Shown: positions 28,086-39,197, counted from the first letter of the stretch. The stretch: DNA of 64,000 bases from Tsukamurella sp. TY48 (GCF_019656655.1 NZ_BPMV01000001.1:2108001-2172000); one strand, 5' to 3'. Notes: generated from the sequence alone by a model not told the origin. Numbers and translations are program-made.

Positions 28086-28859
28086 TCACGACGGGCGGCG
28101 CGTGATCCCGCACTGCACGGAGTTCTGCCCCGTGCGCTGGCTGATCTCCTTGCCGTTCACCGAGATCGAACAGGTCACCTCACCGGTGCCGACGACGCGC
28201 ATCGTCAGGCTGTCGCCGATGGCGGCCAGTCCCTGCCATTCCCACGGAAGAGACGAGGCCGGCGGGGGAGCCGAGGAGCCGGTCAGGCCCGTCACCTGCA
28301 CCGCACCCGCGCCGGCACCACCGGCGGCCAGCTTCAGCGGGATCATCGTCGTACCGCCCGACGGGGCCGAGGTGGTCGCGAAACCGTCGGTCTCGGTGCC
28401 CGGCGCACCGCCGCTCGTGGTGGGCGCACCGGTGGTGGGCGCCCCCGTGGTCGGGGCACCCGAGGAGAAGGTGACCGGGGAAGCGGAGGTCGAGCCGTTG
28501 TCCTTGAGCATGAGGCCGATGCCGACGGCCGCCGCCACCGCGAGGATCGCCACCACCGCGGTCAGCCCGATCACGAGGCCCTTGCGGTTGCCGTTCCCAC
28601 CGGGCGGCGGGCCGGGCTGCGGATACCCGCCCTGATTCGGCGCGCCGTACTGCGTGGTCGGATAGCCGGCGGGGCCGGGTTGCTGCTGGTAACCGCTCTG
28701 CTGGTAGCCGCTCTGCTGGTAGCCGCCCTGCGGATATCCGCCCTGCTGGTAACCCCCCTGCTGGTAGCCGCCCTGCTGGTACGGGCCGCCCGGGTACTGA
28801 CCGCCCTGGGGGTTCTGCCCGGGGGGCGGGCCGGGGTTCTGGCCTCCGTACGGGTTCAT
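28086..28859 (-). CDS. Repeat-rich single-pass membrane protein with MmpS-like outer domain
   Basis: A 257-residue protein. Residues 1-95 are a Pro/Gly/Gln/Tyr-rich cytoplasmic tail with about eight YQQGG-type units. One TM helix follows ([25 protein letters not shown]), then a Thr/Gly/Ala-rich linker with APTTG repeats and a C-terminal domain ending in [14 protein letters not shown]... VQCGI, which resembles the MmpS fold with a Cys pair. GAGGAG precedes the ATG at 28859. Such tails occur in actinobacterial envelope and kinase-substrate proteins. Function unknown. Confidence 0.75.
   Translation of the reverse strand: MNPYGGQNPGPPPGQNPQGGQYPGGPYQQGGYQQGGYQQGGYPQGGYQQSGYQQSGYQQQPGPAGYPTTQYGAPNQGGYPQPGPPPGGNGNRKGLVIGLTAVVAILAVAAAVGIGLMLKDNGSTSASPVTFSSGAPTTGAPTTGAPTTSGGAPGTETDGFATTSAPSGGTTMIPLKLAAGGAGAGAVQVTGLTGSSAPPPASSLPWEWQGLAAIGDSLTMRVVGTGEVTCSISVNGKEISQRTGQNSVQCGITRRPS
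28681..28790. repeat. 15-bp tandem repeats coding for YQQGG units
   Basis: Imperfect 15-bp units of the form CTGCTGGTAGCCGCC repeat about seven times within the coding region of the MmpS-like protein. Units are in frame, so copy-number change would alter only the length of the tail. Some units differ, for example the CGGATATCCGCC variant near 28730. Confidence 0.8.
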
Positions 28860-29018
28860 GGGTTCTCCTCGCTTCGGCTTCACAGGCGATTATCCGCGAT
28901 TCGCTGAACGGTGGGTTGCGCACCGCTTGGAACACGGGGGTTCGGGGCCTACAAGGCCAGGTCGGTAGGATCGACTCTCGACGCATACTGCTCGAGCTAC
29001 GAACGGAGAGGTACCCAA

Positions 29019-31313
<2,295 letters not shown>

Positions 31314-31317
31314 CCAG

Positions 31318-31347
31318 CCCGCGTTCCGGCCCGGCCGGCGACGCGGG
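31318..31347. terminator. Hairpin between asd and the converging glycosyltransferase
   Basis: CCCGCG (31318-31323) pairs with CGCGGG (31342-31347), with a GC-rich inner GGCC/GGCC stretch. It lies between the stops of the converging genes and is a probable bidirectional terminator. Confidence 0.4.
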
Positions 31348-31367
31348 GCGGTCGGTACCGATCTCGA

Positions 31368-32879
31368 TCAGATGCGCCGCAGCTGCGGCCACAGCTGGGA
31401 CCAGGGCGCGCGGACGTGGCAGAGGCGGATGTCGACGTCGGTGGACGCGGTCGGCATGCCGATCCGGTAGTCGAACTTCCGCAGCGTGCGCGCCTGATCG
31501 CACATGTCGTCCTGCAGCGCGGCATCGGAGCTGATCACGCGGAGCACCGTGGTCGCCGAATCCGAAGGCTGCCCGAAGTATCCGTACCCGCGGTTCGGGC
31601 TGTACACGGGCGGTAGGCCCGTGCCGTAGTAGGCGAGCGCGGAGGCCTGCCAGTACGACCCCGTCACGATCGCCTGCGGCCGTTCGGCCTCGGGCAGCGA
31701 TGCCAGTGAATCCTCTACGGCCCGTGTGAGTTCGGGCCATCCGAACTGGCCATACACGGAGATCTGCATGCCGGCCTCCATGATCGACTGCGGCTCCTTG
31801 ATCTCCGATTCCGGGGTGAACGGCAGGCTCACCACGATCGAGCCGACGGCCAGGATCGACAGCGGCGCGGTCAGGGCCAGACGCAGTCGCGGCTTCGGCA
31901 CCGCCTCGAAGGCGACGGCACCGGCGGCGATGATCACGGGCAGCATGCCGCCGGGGTAGTACGGACGCCCGGCGGTGATGATGAAGACGATCACCAGCAG
32001 CACGAACGCGGGCGCCAGGAATCGATACGGCCGCAACTGATCCGACCGCATCAGGGCGTAGAGACCGTAGAGCAGCAGGAGGGCACCGAGCACGCCGGCG
32101 GTGAGCAGCAGGATGGGAACGAACAGCAGGCGCCCGCCCGCGTACTGGCTCTCCTCCGCCACCTGTTCGGTGAGCTGCAGGTAGGGCCAACCGCGTTGCG
32201 CCTGCCAGATCAACGCCGGAATCATGGTGACCACGGTGAACACCCCGCCCGCCCACAGCGCGGGCCGACGCACGAGATCCTTCGGGCCCCAGATCGACGA
32301 GGCCACGATGACGCACAACCAGAAGATCGGGATCAGCCACTTGACCTGCATATCGACGGCGGTCACCACACCCGCGGCGAACAGCAGCCAGTCCTGCCGG
32401 GTGCGCACCCACCGCACCACCAGCCAGGTGATCGCCACCCACAGCGGGGTGTCGATCGCGTTGGTGGCGAGCAGCGAGGACTGCAGCAGCAGGAAGGTCG
32501 ACGTGGCGTACGCGCCGGCCGTCAGCGCCTGCGCGAAGCGACCACCACCGAGCTCGCGGGCGATCAACGCCGACACCAGGATTCCAGCGATCGTCACGAT
32601 CACCGAGGGCAACCGGAACAGCACCAGGGAGTCGCCCGGCATGGCATCGCCCAGCAGTGCCAGCAGCGGCAGGATCGGTCCCTGATCGGCGTAGCTCACC
32701 GAGAGGTGATGCCCGGCGCTGATGAAGTACAGCTCATCGCCGAACAGGTGGTAGCGGCTGGCGCCGAAGGCTGCGGCGATCGCGCTGAGCACCAGGATCG
32801 GGATGAGGTACGCCCATGTGATCGGTGCGGGTGGGGCGGGTGCGGCCTGATCGCTGGTGCGAGATGCGGTGTCAGTCAT
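31368..32879 (-). CDS. GT39-family membrane glycosyltransferase (GT-C fold)
   Basis: A 503-residue protein with about ten hydrophobic segments and a soluble C-terminal domain of about 110 residues. The first outer loop has FGDELYFISAGHHLS, with the Asp-Glu pair that serves as catalytic acid in ArnT/Pmt-like GT39 enzymes, and DQGPILPLLA follows, as in that family. It probably moves a sugar from a polyprenyl phosphate to an envelope acceptor. The ATG at 32879 overlaps the stop region of the upstream TetR gene by 8 bp, giving a TetR-GT operon. The open frame upstream of the ATG is a shadow. Confidence 0.82.
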   Translation of the reverse strand: MTDTASRTSDQAAPAPPAPITWAYLIPILVLSAIAAAFGASRYHLFGDELYFISAGHHLSVSYADQGPILPLLALLGDAMPGDSLVLFRLPSVIVTIAGILVSALIARELGGGRFAQALTAGAYATSTFLLLQSSLLATNAIDTPLWVAITWLVVRWVRTRQDWLLFAAGVVTAVDMQVKWLIPIFWLCVIVASSIWGPKDLVRRPALWAGGVFTVVTMIPALIWQAQRGWPYLQLTEQVAEESQYAGGRLLFVPILLLTAGVLGALLLLYGLYALMRSDQLRPYRFLAPAFVLLVIVFIITAGRPYYPGGMLPVIIAAGAVAFEAVPKPRLRLALTAPLSILAVGSIVVSLPFTPESEIKEPQSIMEAGMQISVYGQFGWPELTRAVEDSLASLPEAERPQAIVTGSYWQASALAYYGTGLPPVYSPNRGYGYFGQPSDSATTVLRVISSDAALQDDMCDQARTLRKFDYRIGMPTASTDVDIRLCHVRAPWSQLWPQLRRI

Positions 32880-33540
32880 CGGTTTCCTCCGGCTGCGCGG
32901 TGGTCGTGGAGTTCGGCGGCGCGGGCTGCACCGCGGCGAGGTACATGCGGACCATCTGGTCCGCGTGGGCATCGATGTCGAATTCGGGGTCGCGAGCGGC
33001 GTGCCCGGCGGCACCGTCGATCGAGTCGCGGATCAAGCGGGCCATCACCAGCGGGTCGAACTCGCCGAACTCCCCCGACTGCTGCCCCGACCGGAGGATG
33101 TCGCGGACGGGAGCGACCATCGCGTCCTCACCATCCGAGGGCCCGAAAGCGGGCGTACCGTCCGCGTTCCGCAGATTGGGTACCACCTCGATCATGGCGG
33201 CCAGGAAGCGCTGATTGGCCTGGATGAACTGCAGGTTGGTAGCGATGTAGGTACGCAGCGTGCCGGCGGCGGTCTTCTGCTCGGCCAGAAGCGGACCCAT
33301 GAATTCGGCGCCGGCCACGAAGAGCTGGATCACCACCTGGCGCATCAGCTCGTCCTTGCCGTCGAAATGGTACGAGATGACGCCCTTGGAGACGCCCGCC
33401 TGGCGGGCGATGCGGGCCAGGGTGGCGCGGCCGTATCCCTCGTCGGCCAGCACCTCGACCGCCGCCGCGATGATCTGCCGGCGGCGGGCCTCCTCGATGA
33501 AGGACCGCGGTTGGCCGCTCGACTCATTTTCTGGCCGCAT
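32872..33540 (-). CDS. TetR-family transcriptional regulator
   Basis: A 222-residue regulator with HTH DEGYGRATLARIARQAGVSKGVISYHFDGKDEL at about 35-70 and a TetR_C domain. The ATG at 33540 is preferred over TTG 33546; it has no Shine-Dalgarno and an AT-rich stretch (GCTAATTTTTGACC) directly before it, consistent with a leaderless mRNA. It is co-transcribed with the overlapping GT39 gene, so it may control that operon. The C-terminal tail is Pro/Thr-rich. Confidence 0.85.
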   Translation of the reverse strand: MRPENESSGQPRSFIEEARRRQIIAAAVEVLADEGYGRATLARIARQAGVSKGVISYHFDGKDELMRQVVIQLFVAGAEFMGPLLAEQKTAAGTLRTYIATNLQFIQANQRFLAAMIEVVPNLRNADGTPAFGPSDGEDAMVAPVRDILRSGQQSGEFGEFDPLVMARLIRDSIDGAAGHAARDPEFDIDAHADQMVRMYLAAVQPAPPNSTTTAQPEETDD

Positions 33541-33591
33541 GGTCAAAAATTAGCACGGCGGGTCAGGTGAAGGGAAGAGGAGCGAACGAAA

Positions 33592-33620
33592 ACGGGGCCC
33601 TCCGTGGTGGAGGGCCCCGT
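33592..33620 (-). terminator. Rho-independent terminator of the ferritin gene
   Basis: A perfect 12-bp stem (arms 33592-33603 and 33609-33620) with a 5-base loop. Read on the minus strand it is followed by TTTTCGTT, a real T tract, 31 bp after the ferritin stop. This is the best intrinsic terminator in the window. Confidence 0.88.
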
Positions 33621-33650
33621 TCCGGGCTGCAATGTGTGGCTTGTGGCGGA

Positions 33651-34154
33651 TTACGCCTCGGTGGTGCGAGCCGGGCGCGAACGCAGCTCCTCGTCCAGGC
33701 GCAGCAGGCCCGGGCCGTCACCGTCGATCAGCTTGAGGCGACCGACGATCTCGCTGACCGTGGCCTCCTCCTCGACCTGCTCGTTGACGAACCACTGGAT
33801 CAGCGCCTTCGAATCGATGTCGTCCGTGGCCGCGCGGTACAGGGCGCGGATGGAATCCGACACCCGGCGCTCGTGCTCCAGGGCCGCCTCGAAGACGTCG
33901 AGAACGGTGGCCACATCGACCTTCGGTGCGGCCGAGGCGCCGATCTTCGGGTGGTTGCCACGATCCGACAGGTGATCGATCCACTTGTTGGCGTGGACGA
34001 TCTCCTCATCGGCCTGATGACGCAGCCACGCGGCGATGCCGGGCAGGTCGCGGATCTCCATCTCGATGGCGAGCTGGCGGTACACCAGCGACGCTTCGAA
34101 CTCGAGGGTGATCTGATCGTTGAACTTCTCTTCGAGTGCGTCCGTGAGCTTCAT
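33651..34154 (-). CDS. Ferritin
   Basis: A 167-residue non-haem ferritin that stores iron as a mineral inside a 24-subunit shell. The ferroxidase helix pair is visible (LEFEASLVYRQLAIEMEI, then RHQADEEIVHANKWIDHL) together with a later FVNEQVEEEATVSEI carrying the other Glu ligands. The ATG at 34154 gives the usual MKLTDALEEKFNDQITLEFEAS start. Upstream lies an IdeR-like half site, matching the known IdeR activation of bfrB in mycobacteria, and an inverted repeat TGCCTG/CAGGCA at 34181-34198. A strong terminator follows. Confidence 0.92.
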   Translation of the reverse strand: MKLTDALEEKFNDQITLEFEASLVYRQLAIEMEIRDLPGIAAWLRHQADEEIVHANKWIDHLSDRGNHPKIGASAAPKVDVATVLDVFEAALEHERRVSDSIRALYRAATDDIDSKALIQWFVNEQVEEEATVSEIVGRLKLIDGDGPGLLRLDEELRSRPARTTEA

Positions 34155-34224
34155 GGGAACGACTGTAGAGCGATCCGACCTGCCTGGCAACGCAGGCAAG
34201 GCGACCCTTCTTGCAGGTCAGGGT

Positions 34225-35667
34225 CTATTTTCTTAGGTTAGCCGTGCCCCGCTTAGCCACGCCTATCGCAACATCGAGCACGATGAAAGCGAGCAGTGAG
34301 ACGCCGAGCACCGGCAGGAACCATCCGATGAACGCCACCGCCAGGACCGCCGGAATCGCATGGGACGGATCGACTTTCCGCAGCGACTCGCGCGCGGGCG
34401 GCTTCGGCAACCCGCCCGAGCGCGGCCTGCGCTGCCACCACATCAGGTAGCCGCGCACGATCACGACGCTCAAAAGTGCTGCGAAAGCAACCAATGCGAT
34501 CTGGTTGAGCAGACCGAACTGCCATCCCATGTGCGTGTTGATCAGCAACTCGGTGAGCTTGGCCATGAGCGGCCACGAGGCGAAGGCGAGCACCGTGACC
34601 ACCTGCCCGGTCTCCGGATCGACCGTCGCGGAATCGATGCCGAACCGCCACGGTTGCCGGGTCTGCGCCACCGTCATCGCGACCGACGGATCGGCCGGGA
34701 TCGAGATCTGAACCGCACCGTCGACGCCCCGGCTCGCCGCGGCCGCGACGGCCGTGTCGAGCGCGGCGACGTTGCGCGCCCGCGTCTGAGCGGCGACCTC
34801 CGGGCTGACCGGGGCGGCCACCGGCGCGGAGCTGCCGTGGTCGGCGTGCTCGCCGCCGCCGGCCGCCGTGGCATCCGGTTGCAGCGAGGTGGAGAGCGCG
34901 GGTTTGGTCCAGCTGAGCTCGGTGCGCAACTGAGCGATGTTGTCGCCCGCGTACTTCGACCAGGTGAGTCCCGTCGCGGAGAAGAAGAGCAGGCCCAGCA
35001 GCAGCCAGGTGCCGATCACCGCGTGCCGGTTCATCGCGCCGCCCCGGCCCTGGAGCGAGCGGTCGTAGGAGAGCATCTTGCGGACGTTCCCGCGGCGGGC
35101 CCGCCACCACAGGTAGAAGCCGCCGAGGGCCACCACCCACAGCCACGACGCCGCCAGCTCGCTGTAGAACCGACCGACGCTGCCCAGGTGCAGATCCACG
35201 TGGAGCCGGTCGATCCAGAACCGGATCGGCAGTGCCTCCACCGATCCGTATACGGGCAGCGCGCCCTGCACGCGGCCGGAGGCCGGGTCGACGAAGACGG
35301 CGAGATCGCGATCGTCGGTGAGGGCCGGGTCGGTGAACAGCACGCGGGTCGTCTTGCCCGCCTCCTCGGCGGGGCGGATGCCCTTCACGATGAGGTCGGG
35401 CTTCGCCGCCTGCGCCGCCGCCACCTGGACGGTGAGCGGTTGTGCGGGACCGGAGGTGGCCGCGGTGAGTTCGTCGGCGTACACGAACCGCTCCACGGTG
35501 GGGGCCGCCGCGTAGAGGCCGCCGCTGATGGCGGCGATCAGGATGAACGGGCCCACCAGGAGCCCGGCGTAGAAGTGCAGCCGCATGATCGCGGCTCGCC
35601 ACCCCGGCCGTTTCGGCGGAGTGGACTGCGGCGGCGCGGGATCGGCCGCCGAATCTGTCAAGGACAT
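34225..35667 (-). CDS. PepSY-associated TM domain protein
   Basis: About 480 residues with four to five hydrophobic segments in the pattern of PepSY_TM proteins: an early MRLHFYAGLLVGPFILIAAISGGLYA helix, WIDRLHVDLHLGSVGRFYSELAASWLWVVALGGFYLWW, then a central outside PepSY domain (ETGQVVTVLAFASWPLMAKLTELLINTHMGWQFG) with conserved His residues. Some family members reduce ferric siderophores or help with copper. The ATG at 35667 is used; a GTG at 35679 is possible. It follows a Met/His-rich gene and precedes ferritin, so a metal role is likely. Confidence 0.8.
   Translation of the reverse strand: MSLTDSAADPAPPQSTPPKRPGWRAAIMRLHFYAGLLVGPFILIAAISGGLYAAAPTVERFVYADELTAATSGPAQPLTVQVAAAQAAKPDLIVKGIRPAEEAGKTTRVLFTDPALTDDRDLAVFVDPASGRVQGALPVYGSVEALPIRFWIDRLHVDLHLGSVGRFYSELAASWLWVVALGGFYLWWRARRGNVRKMLSYDRSLQGRGGAMNRHAVIGTWLLLGLLFFSATGLTWSKYAGDNIAQLRTELSWTKPALSTSLQPDATAAGGGEHADHGSSAPVAAPVSPEVAAQTRARNVAALDTAVAAAASRGVDGAVQISIPADPSVAMTVAQTRQPWRFGIDSATVDPETGQVVTVLAFASWPLMAKLTELLINTHMGWQFGLLNQIALVAFAALLSVVIVRGYLMWWQRRPRSGGLPKPPARESLRKVDPSHAIPAVLAVAFIGWFLPVLGVSLLAFIVLDVAIGVAKRGTANLRK
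34233..34251 (-). promoter_or_regulatory. IdeR-like half site upstream of ferritin
   Basis: On the minus strand the right 11 bases, GGCTAACCTAA, equal one half of the mycobacterial IdeR consensus; overall about 13 of 19 positions agree. The site lies about 80 bp before the ferritin ATG and inside the last codons of the PepSY gene. Position resembles IdeR activation sites at bfrB. The left half is poor, so binding is uncertain. Confidence 0.4.
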
Positions 35668-35751
35668 AAGGAGTTTCACCTCACGATAGGTGTGCGCGCA
35701 CGCACGGGGGCTCGGCCGGCGGTGCCGGTCCGAGTGGGAAGGGGTGAGGTC

Positions 35752-36432
35752 TCAGGCGGGTGGTGCGCGCAGCGCGCCGTGGCAGCTCAGCACGGACAGC
35801 GGCCGGGTGCGGAACTCCCACACCCGATGGACGACGGTGCGCCGCACGCTCAGCCACGCCGCGCGGACGGGCCGCAGCGTCGCGACCGCCAGTCGGAGCG
35901 CCCTCTCGGCACCCGCGATCGCCAGGCCCGCCACCACTGCGGCGGCGAGGTGGGCCAGTCCCATCGACGGGGTGAGCGCGAGGTGTCCCATCGTGAGGCC
36001 GAGCGCGAGGTGCCCGCCGAGCTGACCGAACAGCACCATCGCGCCCGCGGCCACGGGGCCGGCGGCGCGCGGCCGGGCGGCGAGCGCACCGATGATCGCG
36101 CACACCCCGGCCAGGAGCAGCACCGAGGTGAGCGGGATCGCCGGTCCCATCGGCATTCCGGCGTCCGTGCCCATCGCCGCCATGTCGTGACCCGGCATCG
36201 CGGTGGGCATGACGTGGCCGGGCATGGCTGTGGGCATCGCGTGGCCGGGCATCGAGTGCGCGCTCATCGCGCCTCCCGCCATCGTGCCGTCCGCCATCGG
36301 GTGTCCGGCGGGCGCGGGTGCGGGCATCGAGCCGGCCATGGCGACGATGTGCGCGGTGAGGCTGGCCGCGAAGGAGGTGCCGCCCACGAACACACCACGG
36401 GCCGTGGCGGCGGGGTGGGCGGGCCGGAACAT
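35752..36432 (-). CDS. Met/His-rich membrane protein, probable copper handling
   Basis: A 226-residue protein. After an N-terminal hydrophobic helix comes a Met/His-rich outer stretch (about 33-90) with repeated MPGH and MP-T-AMPGH units, then several hydrophobic helices (LTSVLLLAGVCAIIGALA and GHLALGLTMGHLA) and a basic tail. Met/His clusters of this kind bind copper in the periplasm-like space. The PepSY gene follows 72 bp downstream on the same strand. A copper-box-like palindrome lies just upstream. No named family is recognised; metal identity is inferred. Confidence 0.65.
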   Translation of the reverse strand: MFRPAHPAATARGVFVGGTSFAASLTAHIVAMAGSMPAPAPAGHPMADGTMAGGAMSAHSMPGHAMPTAMPGHVMPTAMPGHDMAAMGTDAGMPMGPAIPLTSVLLLAGVCAIIGALAARPRAAGPVAAGAMVLFGQLGGHLALGLTMGHLALTPSMGLAHLAAAVVAGLAIAGAERALRLAVATLRPVRAAWLSVRRTVVHRVWEFRTRPLSVLSCHGALRAPPA

Positions 36433-36442
36433 GGTCGAATAC

Positions 36443-36458
36443 TACTCCCTGTAGGGGA
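36443..36458. promoter_or_regulatory. CsoR/RicR-like box candidate
   Basis: TACTCCCTGTAGGGGA is a near-palindrome with C and G blocks, located 10 bp before the ATG of the Met/His-rich gene. It resembles, but does not equal, actinobacterial copper-repressor operators (TACCC...GGGTA). A site here would overlap the core promoter. Confidence 0.35.
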
Positions 36459-36491
36459 CGGTCTCCGAACCGGAATCGGCAGGTCAGACGG

Positions 36492-37082
36492 TCAGCCGCG
36501 GGCCGAGGCGACGAAGGCGCGGATGCGCGCCGGATCCTTCACCCCGGGCGCCGATTCGACACCACTGGACACGTCGACCCCGGAGGGGCCGAAGGCGGCG
36601 GCGAGCTCGGCGACGTTGCCGGGGGTGAGCCCGCCGGCCAGGAGCCAGAAGGCCGACGGTGGCACCGGGAGATCCGCTGGATCGAACGGGACGCCCGAAC
36701 CGGGATCGGTGGCGTCGATGAGCAGGCGCTCCGGCCAGTCCCGGCCCGCCTCGGTGTAGCGGGTGGCCGAGACGGCGCGCAGCACGGCGAAGCCCGCCTC
36801 CGTGACCCGGTGGAAGTGATCGTCGGGCTCGTCGCCGTGCAATTGGACGGTGCCGACTCCTGCGGCGCGGGCCAGTCGCAGCACCTCGTGGATCGGCTGG
36901 CGGCGGAACACCCCGACGGTCTCCACGCGCTCGGGCACCCGTGCGACCAGCGGTGCAGCGGCCGCGGCCTCGATCAGGCGCACACTACCGGGGGCGAAGA
37001 CGAAGCCGACGGCGTCGGCGCCCGCGTCCACCGCGGCGTCGACCGATTCGACCGTGCGCAAGCCGCAGACCTTGACGAACAT
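36492..37082 (-). CDS. trpF: Phosphoribosylanthranilate isomerase
   Basis: A 196-residue TIM barrel. Catalytic Cys6 (VKVCGLR), the VQLHGDEPDD strand, catalytic Asp in LLIDATDPGSGVPFD, the LLAGGLTPGNV phosphate loop and GVDVSSGVESAPGVKDPARI are all standard TrpF. It isomerises N-phosphoribosyl anthranilate in tryptophan synthesis. No other trp gene is nearby. Most mycobacteria and streptomycetes lack trpF because PriA does this step, so a stand-alone copy is notable. The start at 37082 is set by the conserved N-terminus. Confidence 0.92.
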   Translation of the reverse strand: MFVKVCGLRTVESVDAAVDAGADAVGFVFAPGSVRLIEAAAAAPLVARVPERVETVGVFRRQPIHEVLRLARAAGVGTVQLHGDEPDDHFHRVTEAGFAVLRAVSATRYTEAGRDWPERLLIDATDPGSGVPFDPADLPVPPSAFWLLAGGLTPGNVAELAAAFGPSGVDVSSGVESAPGVKDPARIRAFVASARG

Positions 37083-37108
37083 GCGCCCGATCCTAGAAGG
37101 GGGAGGGA

Positions 37109-37390
37109 TCAGAAGGGCTGGCCGGGGATCGATCCGGGCGTGCCGGCCGGCGCACCCGGGACCGGGGTGTGAGTGGGGATCGGCATGGTGCAGGGCGGGA
37201 AGCCGGGGTTGTACGGCGGGTTGCACAGCTGCATCACGCAGTTCTTGCCGTTCCAGAACGGGGTCTGTCCGGGCGGGCACTGCTCCAGCGCACTCGCGGT
37301 GCCGGTGCTCGCGACGAAGCTCGCGGAGAGGACGCCGAGCGTGGCGAGGCCTCCGGCGACGGTGCGGCGGACGGTCGAGCGACTGGACAT
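37109..37390 (-). CDS. Small secreted cysteine-containing protein
   Basis: A 93-residue protein with a signal peptide (Arg-rich start, hydrophobic core AGGLATLGVLSASFVAS, cleavage likely after TASA at about 33). The mature part has four Cys (EQCPP, KNCVM, QLCNP, FPPCTM), giving two possible disulfides, and a Pro/Gly-rich tail. It lies 26 bp upstream of trpF on the same strand, and a small inverted repeat (GTGAA/TTCAC at 37406-37422) precedes it. No family recognised; similar small secreted proteins occur across mycolic-acid actinomycetes. Confidence 0.65.
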   Translation of the reverse strand: MSSRSTVRRTVAGGLATLGVLSASFVASTGTASALEQCPPGQTPFWNGKNCVMQLCNPPYNPGFPPCTMPIPTHTPVPGAPAGTPGSIPGQPF

Positions 37391-37454
37391 GCGAATCCTC
37401 CCGAAGTGAACTGTTGTTTCACACTATCAATTCACCGTGGGCTTGCAAAGTGCG

Positions 37455-39197
37455 TCAGGGCAGGTCGCCGCCCGCGCCTCGGAGGAACGCGCCACTCACC
37501 GCCACTGCCGGAGCCGAACTCTCGCCCGAGACCACCAGGGTGGCGAAGGCCAGATCGCCGACGATGCCCGCGAACCAGCCGTGCGCGTGCGTGTTGTCTC
37601 CGAACTCGGCCGTCCCGGTCTTGCCGCCGAGCCCCGGGATATCGCGCAGCGCGGTCGCGGTGCCCGCGGTCACCGTCTCGCGCATCGCCGCCCGCAGCGC
37701 GTCCGCGACCCCCGGATCGATCCGCTGCGGAGGGACGTCCGCCGTGGCGGGCTCACCGTCGAACAGCGCGGGCCGGACGGTGCCGCGCGCCGCGAGACTG
37801 GCCTCGACCACTGCGAGACCGAAGGGGGAGGCGGTCACCCGGCCCTGGCCGATCGACTCCTCCACCCGCTCGGCATCGGACCGTGCCACCGGCACCGCAC
37901 CGGTCACCGTGGTGGCTCCGGGGAGGGTGAAGTCGACGCCCAGGCCGAAGGCCCGCGCCGTCTCGGTCAGCTGGTTCTCGCCGAGCTTGGTGCCCAGCCC
38001 GGCCATGGTGGTGTTGCAGGATCGTGCGAAGGCGGTGTGCAGCGGCACCGTGCCCAGGGCGAATTCGTTCTCGTTGGGAATGGTGCGGCTGCCGAAGGTG
38101 GCCTTGCCCGGGCAGGGGAGCATGGCGTTCGGGGTGGTGATCCCCGAGCCGAGTGCCGCGGCGGTGGTGATCGTCTTGAAGGTCGATCCCGGGGCGTACA
38201 GACCGGTCAGGGCGATCGGGCCCTGTTGATCGGCGGCGGGGTTCTGCGCCACCGCCAGGATGCCGCCGGTCGAGGGCCGGATCGCCACCAGCATCGTCGG
38301 CCGGCTCTCGCCCGCCACGGCCGCGTTCGCGGCGCGCTGCAGCCCGGCATCGAGGGTGGTGCGCACCGGCTGCGGTGTCTTTCCGGGGAAGGATTCGATG
38401 TGCCGCACCGCATTCCCGGCGCCGTCCACCAGGTTCACGCCCGCACCCGCGGCATCGTCGACCACGCTGCGCCAGCGCTCCTCCAAGCCCTTGCCCACCG
38501 GGGTGCGCAGCGTGGGGGCCGCGGTCAGCAACCGGCCCTCCTCCCGGGCGCGGAAGCCGGGGATCGAGGACAGATCGCCGACCCGCTTCGCATCGTCCTC
38601 GCGCAGGGATATCACCTGCACCGCACCGGACTTGCCCGCGATCGCGGCGCGGATACCGGCCGCCGTCACGGACCTGTCGACGGGGGCCAGGCGGGCGGCG
38701 AGGGCATCGGCGGAATCGCCCCGATCGGCCGCCAGGGTGACCACCGTGACCGTCTGCCAGGTCATCAACGGGCTGTTCTTCCGGTCCAGAACCGGTGTCC
38801 GGTACGACTTCTCATCGGAGTACAGCAGTCGCGACCCGGCGGTGGACTCGGGGTGGATCAGGCTGGGCGCCCAGGTGATGGTGCCGCCGGACGCGGTGAC
38901 CGGCGCGGAGTAGCGCAGCGTGCGGTTGCGCGGCAGCGACCACGACCAGTTCAGGGCGGGGGAATCGCCGTCGCGGCCCGCGGCCACCGTCGGCGTCGCG
39001 GTGCCCATGCCGTCGAAGGAGGCCTGCAAGGCCGGCCGCGCCGCCGCGGGATCGGAGGTGAGCTCGGCGGCGGCGTTCGCGTCCCGCGCGGACAGTGCGG
39101 CGGCGAACTTCGCCACGGGATCGTCGGCCGAGCACCCGGCCGCCGCGGCGACCAGGACCGCGGACACGGCGAGGGTGAGGGAGCGGCGCAGGAGCAT
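37455..39197 (-). CDS. Penicillin-binding transpeptidase lipoprotein
   Basis: A 580-residue class B PBP resembling PBP-lipo. The signal ends in a lipobox (LVAAAAGC) with Cys near residue 22. An NTF2-like MecA_N domain covers about 25-150, a dimerisation domain comes next, and the transpeptidase domain carries Ser338 in STFK, SCN, and KTG at 526-528. It cross-links peptidoglycan outside the membrane. The ATG at 39197 is followed by the signal; the open frame extending upstream to 40115 is an antisense shadow of the beta-lactamase-like gene. The order PBP then beta-lactamase suggests shared envelope function. Confidence 0.9.
   Translation of the reverse strand: MLLRRSLTLAVSAVLVAAAAGCSADDPVAKFAAALSARDANAAAELTSDPAAARPALQASFDGMGTATPTVAAGRDGDSPALNWSWSLPRNRTLRYSAPVTASGGTITWAPSLIHPESTAGSRLLYSDEKSYRTPVLDRKNSPLMTWQTVTVVTLAADRGDSADALAARLAPVDRSVTAAGIRAAIAGKSGAVQVISLREDDAKRVGDLSSIPGFRAREEGRLLTAAPTLRTPVGKGLEERWRSVVDDAAGAGVNLVDGAGNAVRHIESFPGKTPQPVRTTLDAGLQRAANAAVAGESRPTMLVAIRPSTGGILAVAQNPAADQQGPIALTGLYAPGSTFKTITTAAALGSGITTPNAMLPCPGKATFGSRTIPNENEFALGTVPLHTAFARSCNTTMAGLGTKLGENQLTETARAFGLGVDFTLPGATTVTGAVPVARSDAERVEESIGQGRVTASPFGLAVVEASLAARGTVRPALFDGEPATADVPPQRIDPGVADALRAAMRETVTAGTATALRDIPGLGGKTGTAEFGDNTHAHGWFAGIVGDLAFATLVVSGESSAPAVAVSGAFLRGAGGDLP

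Noticed and set aside
28681-28790. CRISPR-like array
   Set aside because: Units are 15 bp, contiguous and in coding frame, without spacers.
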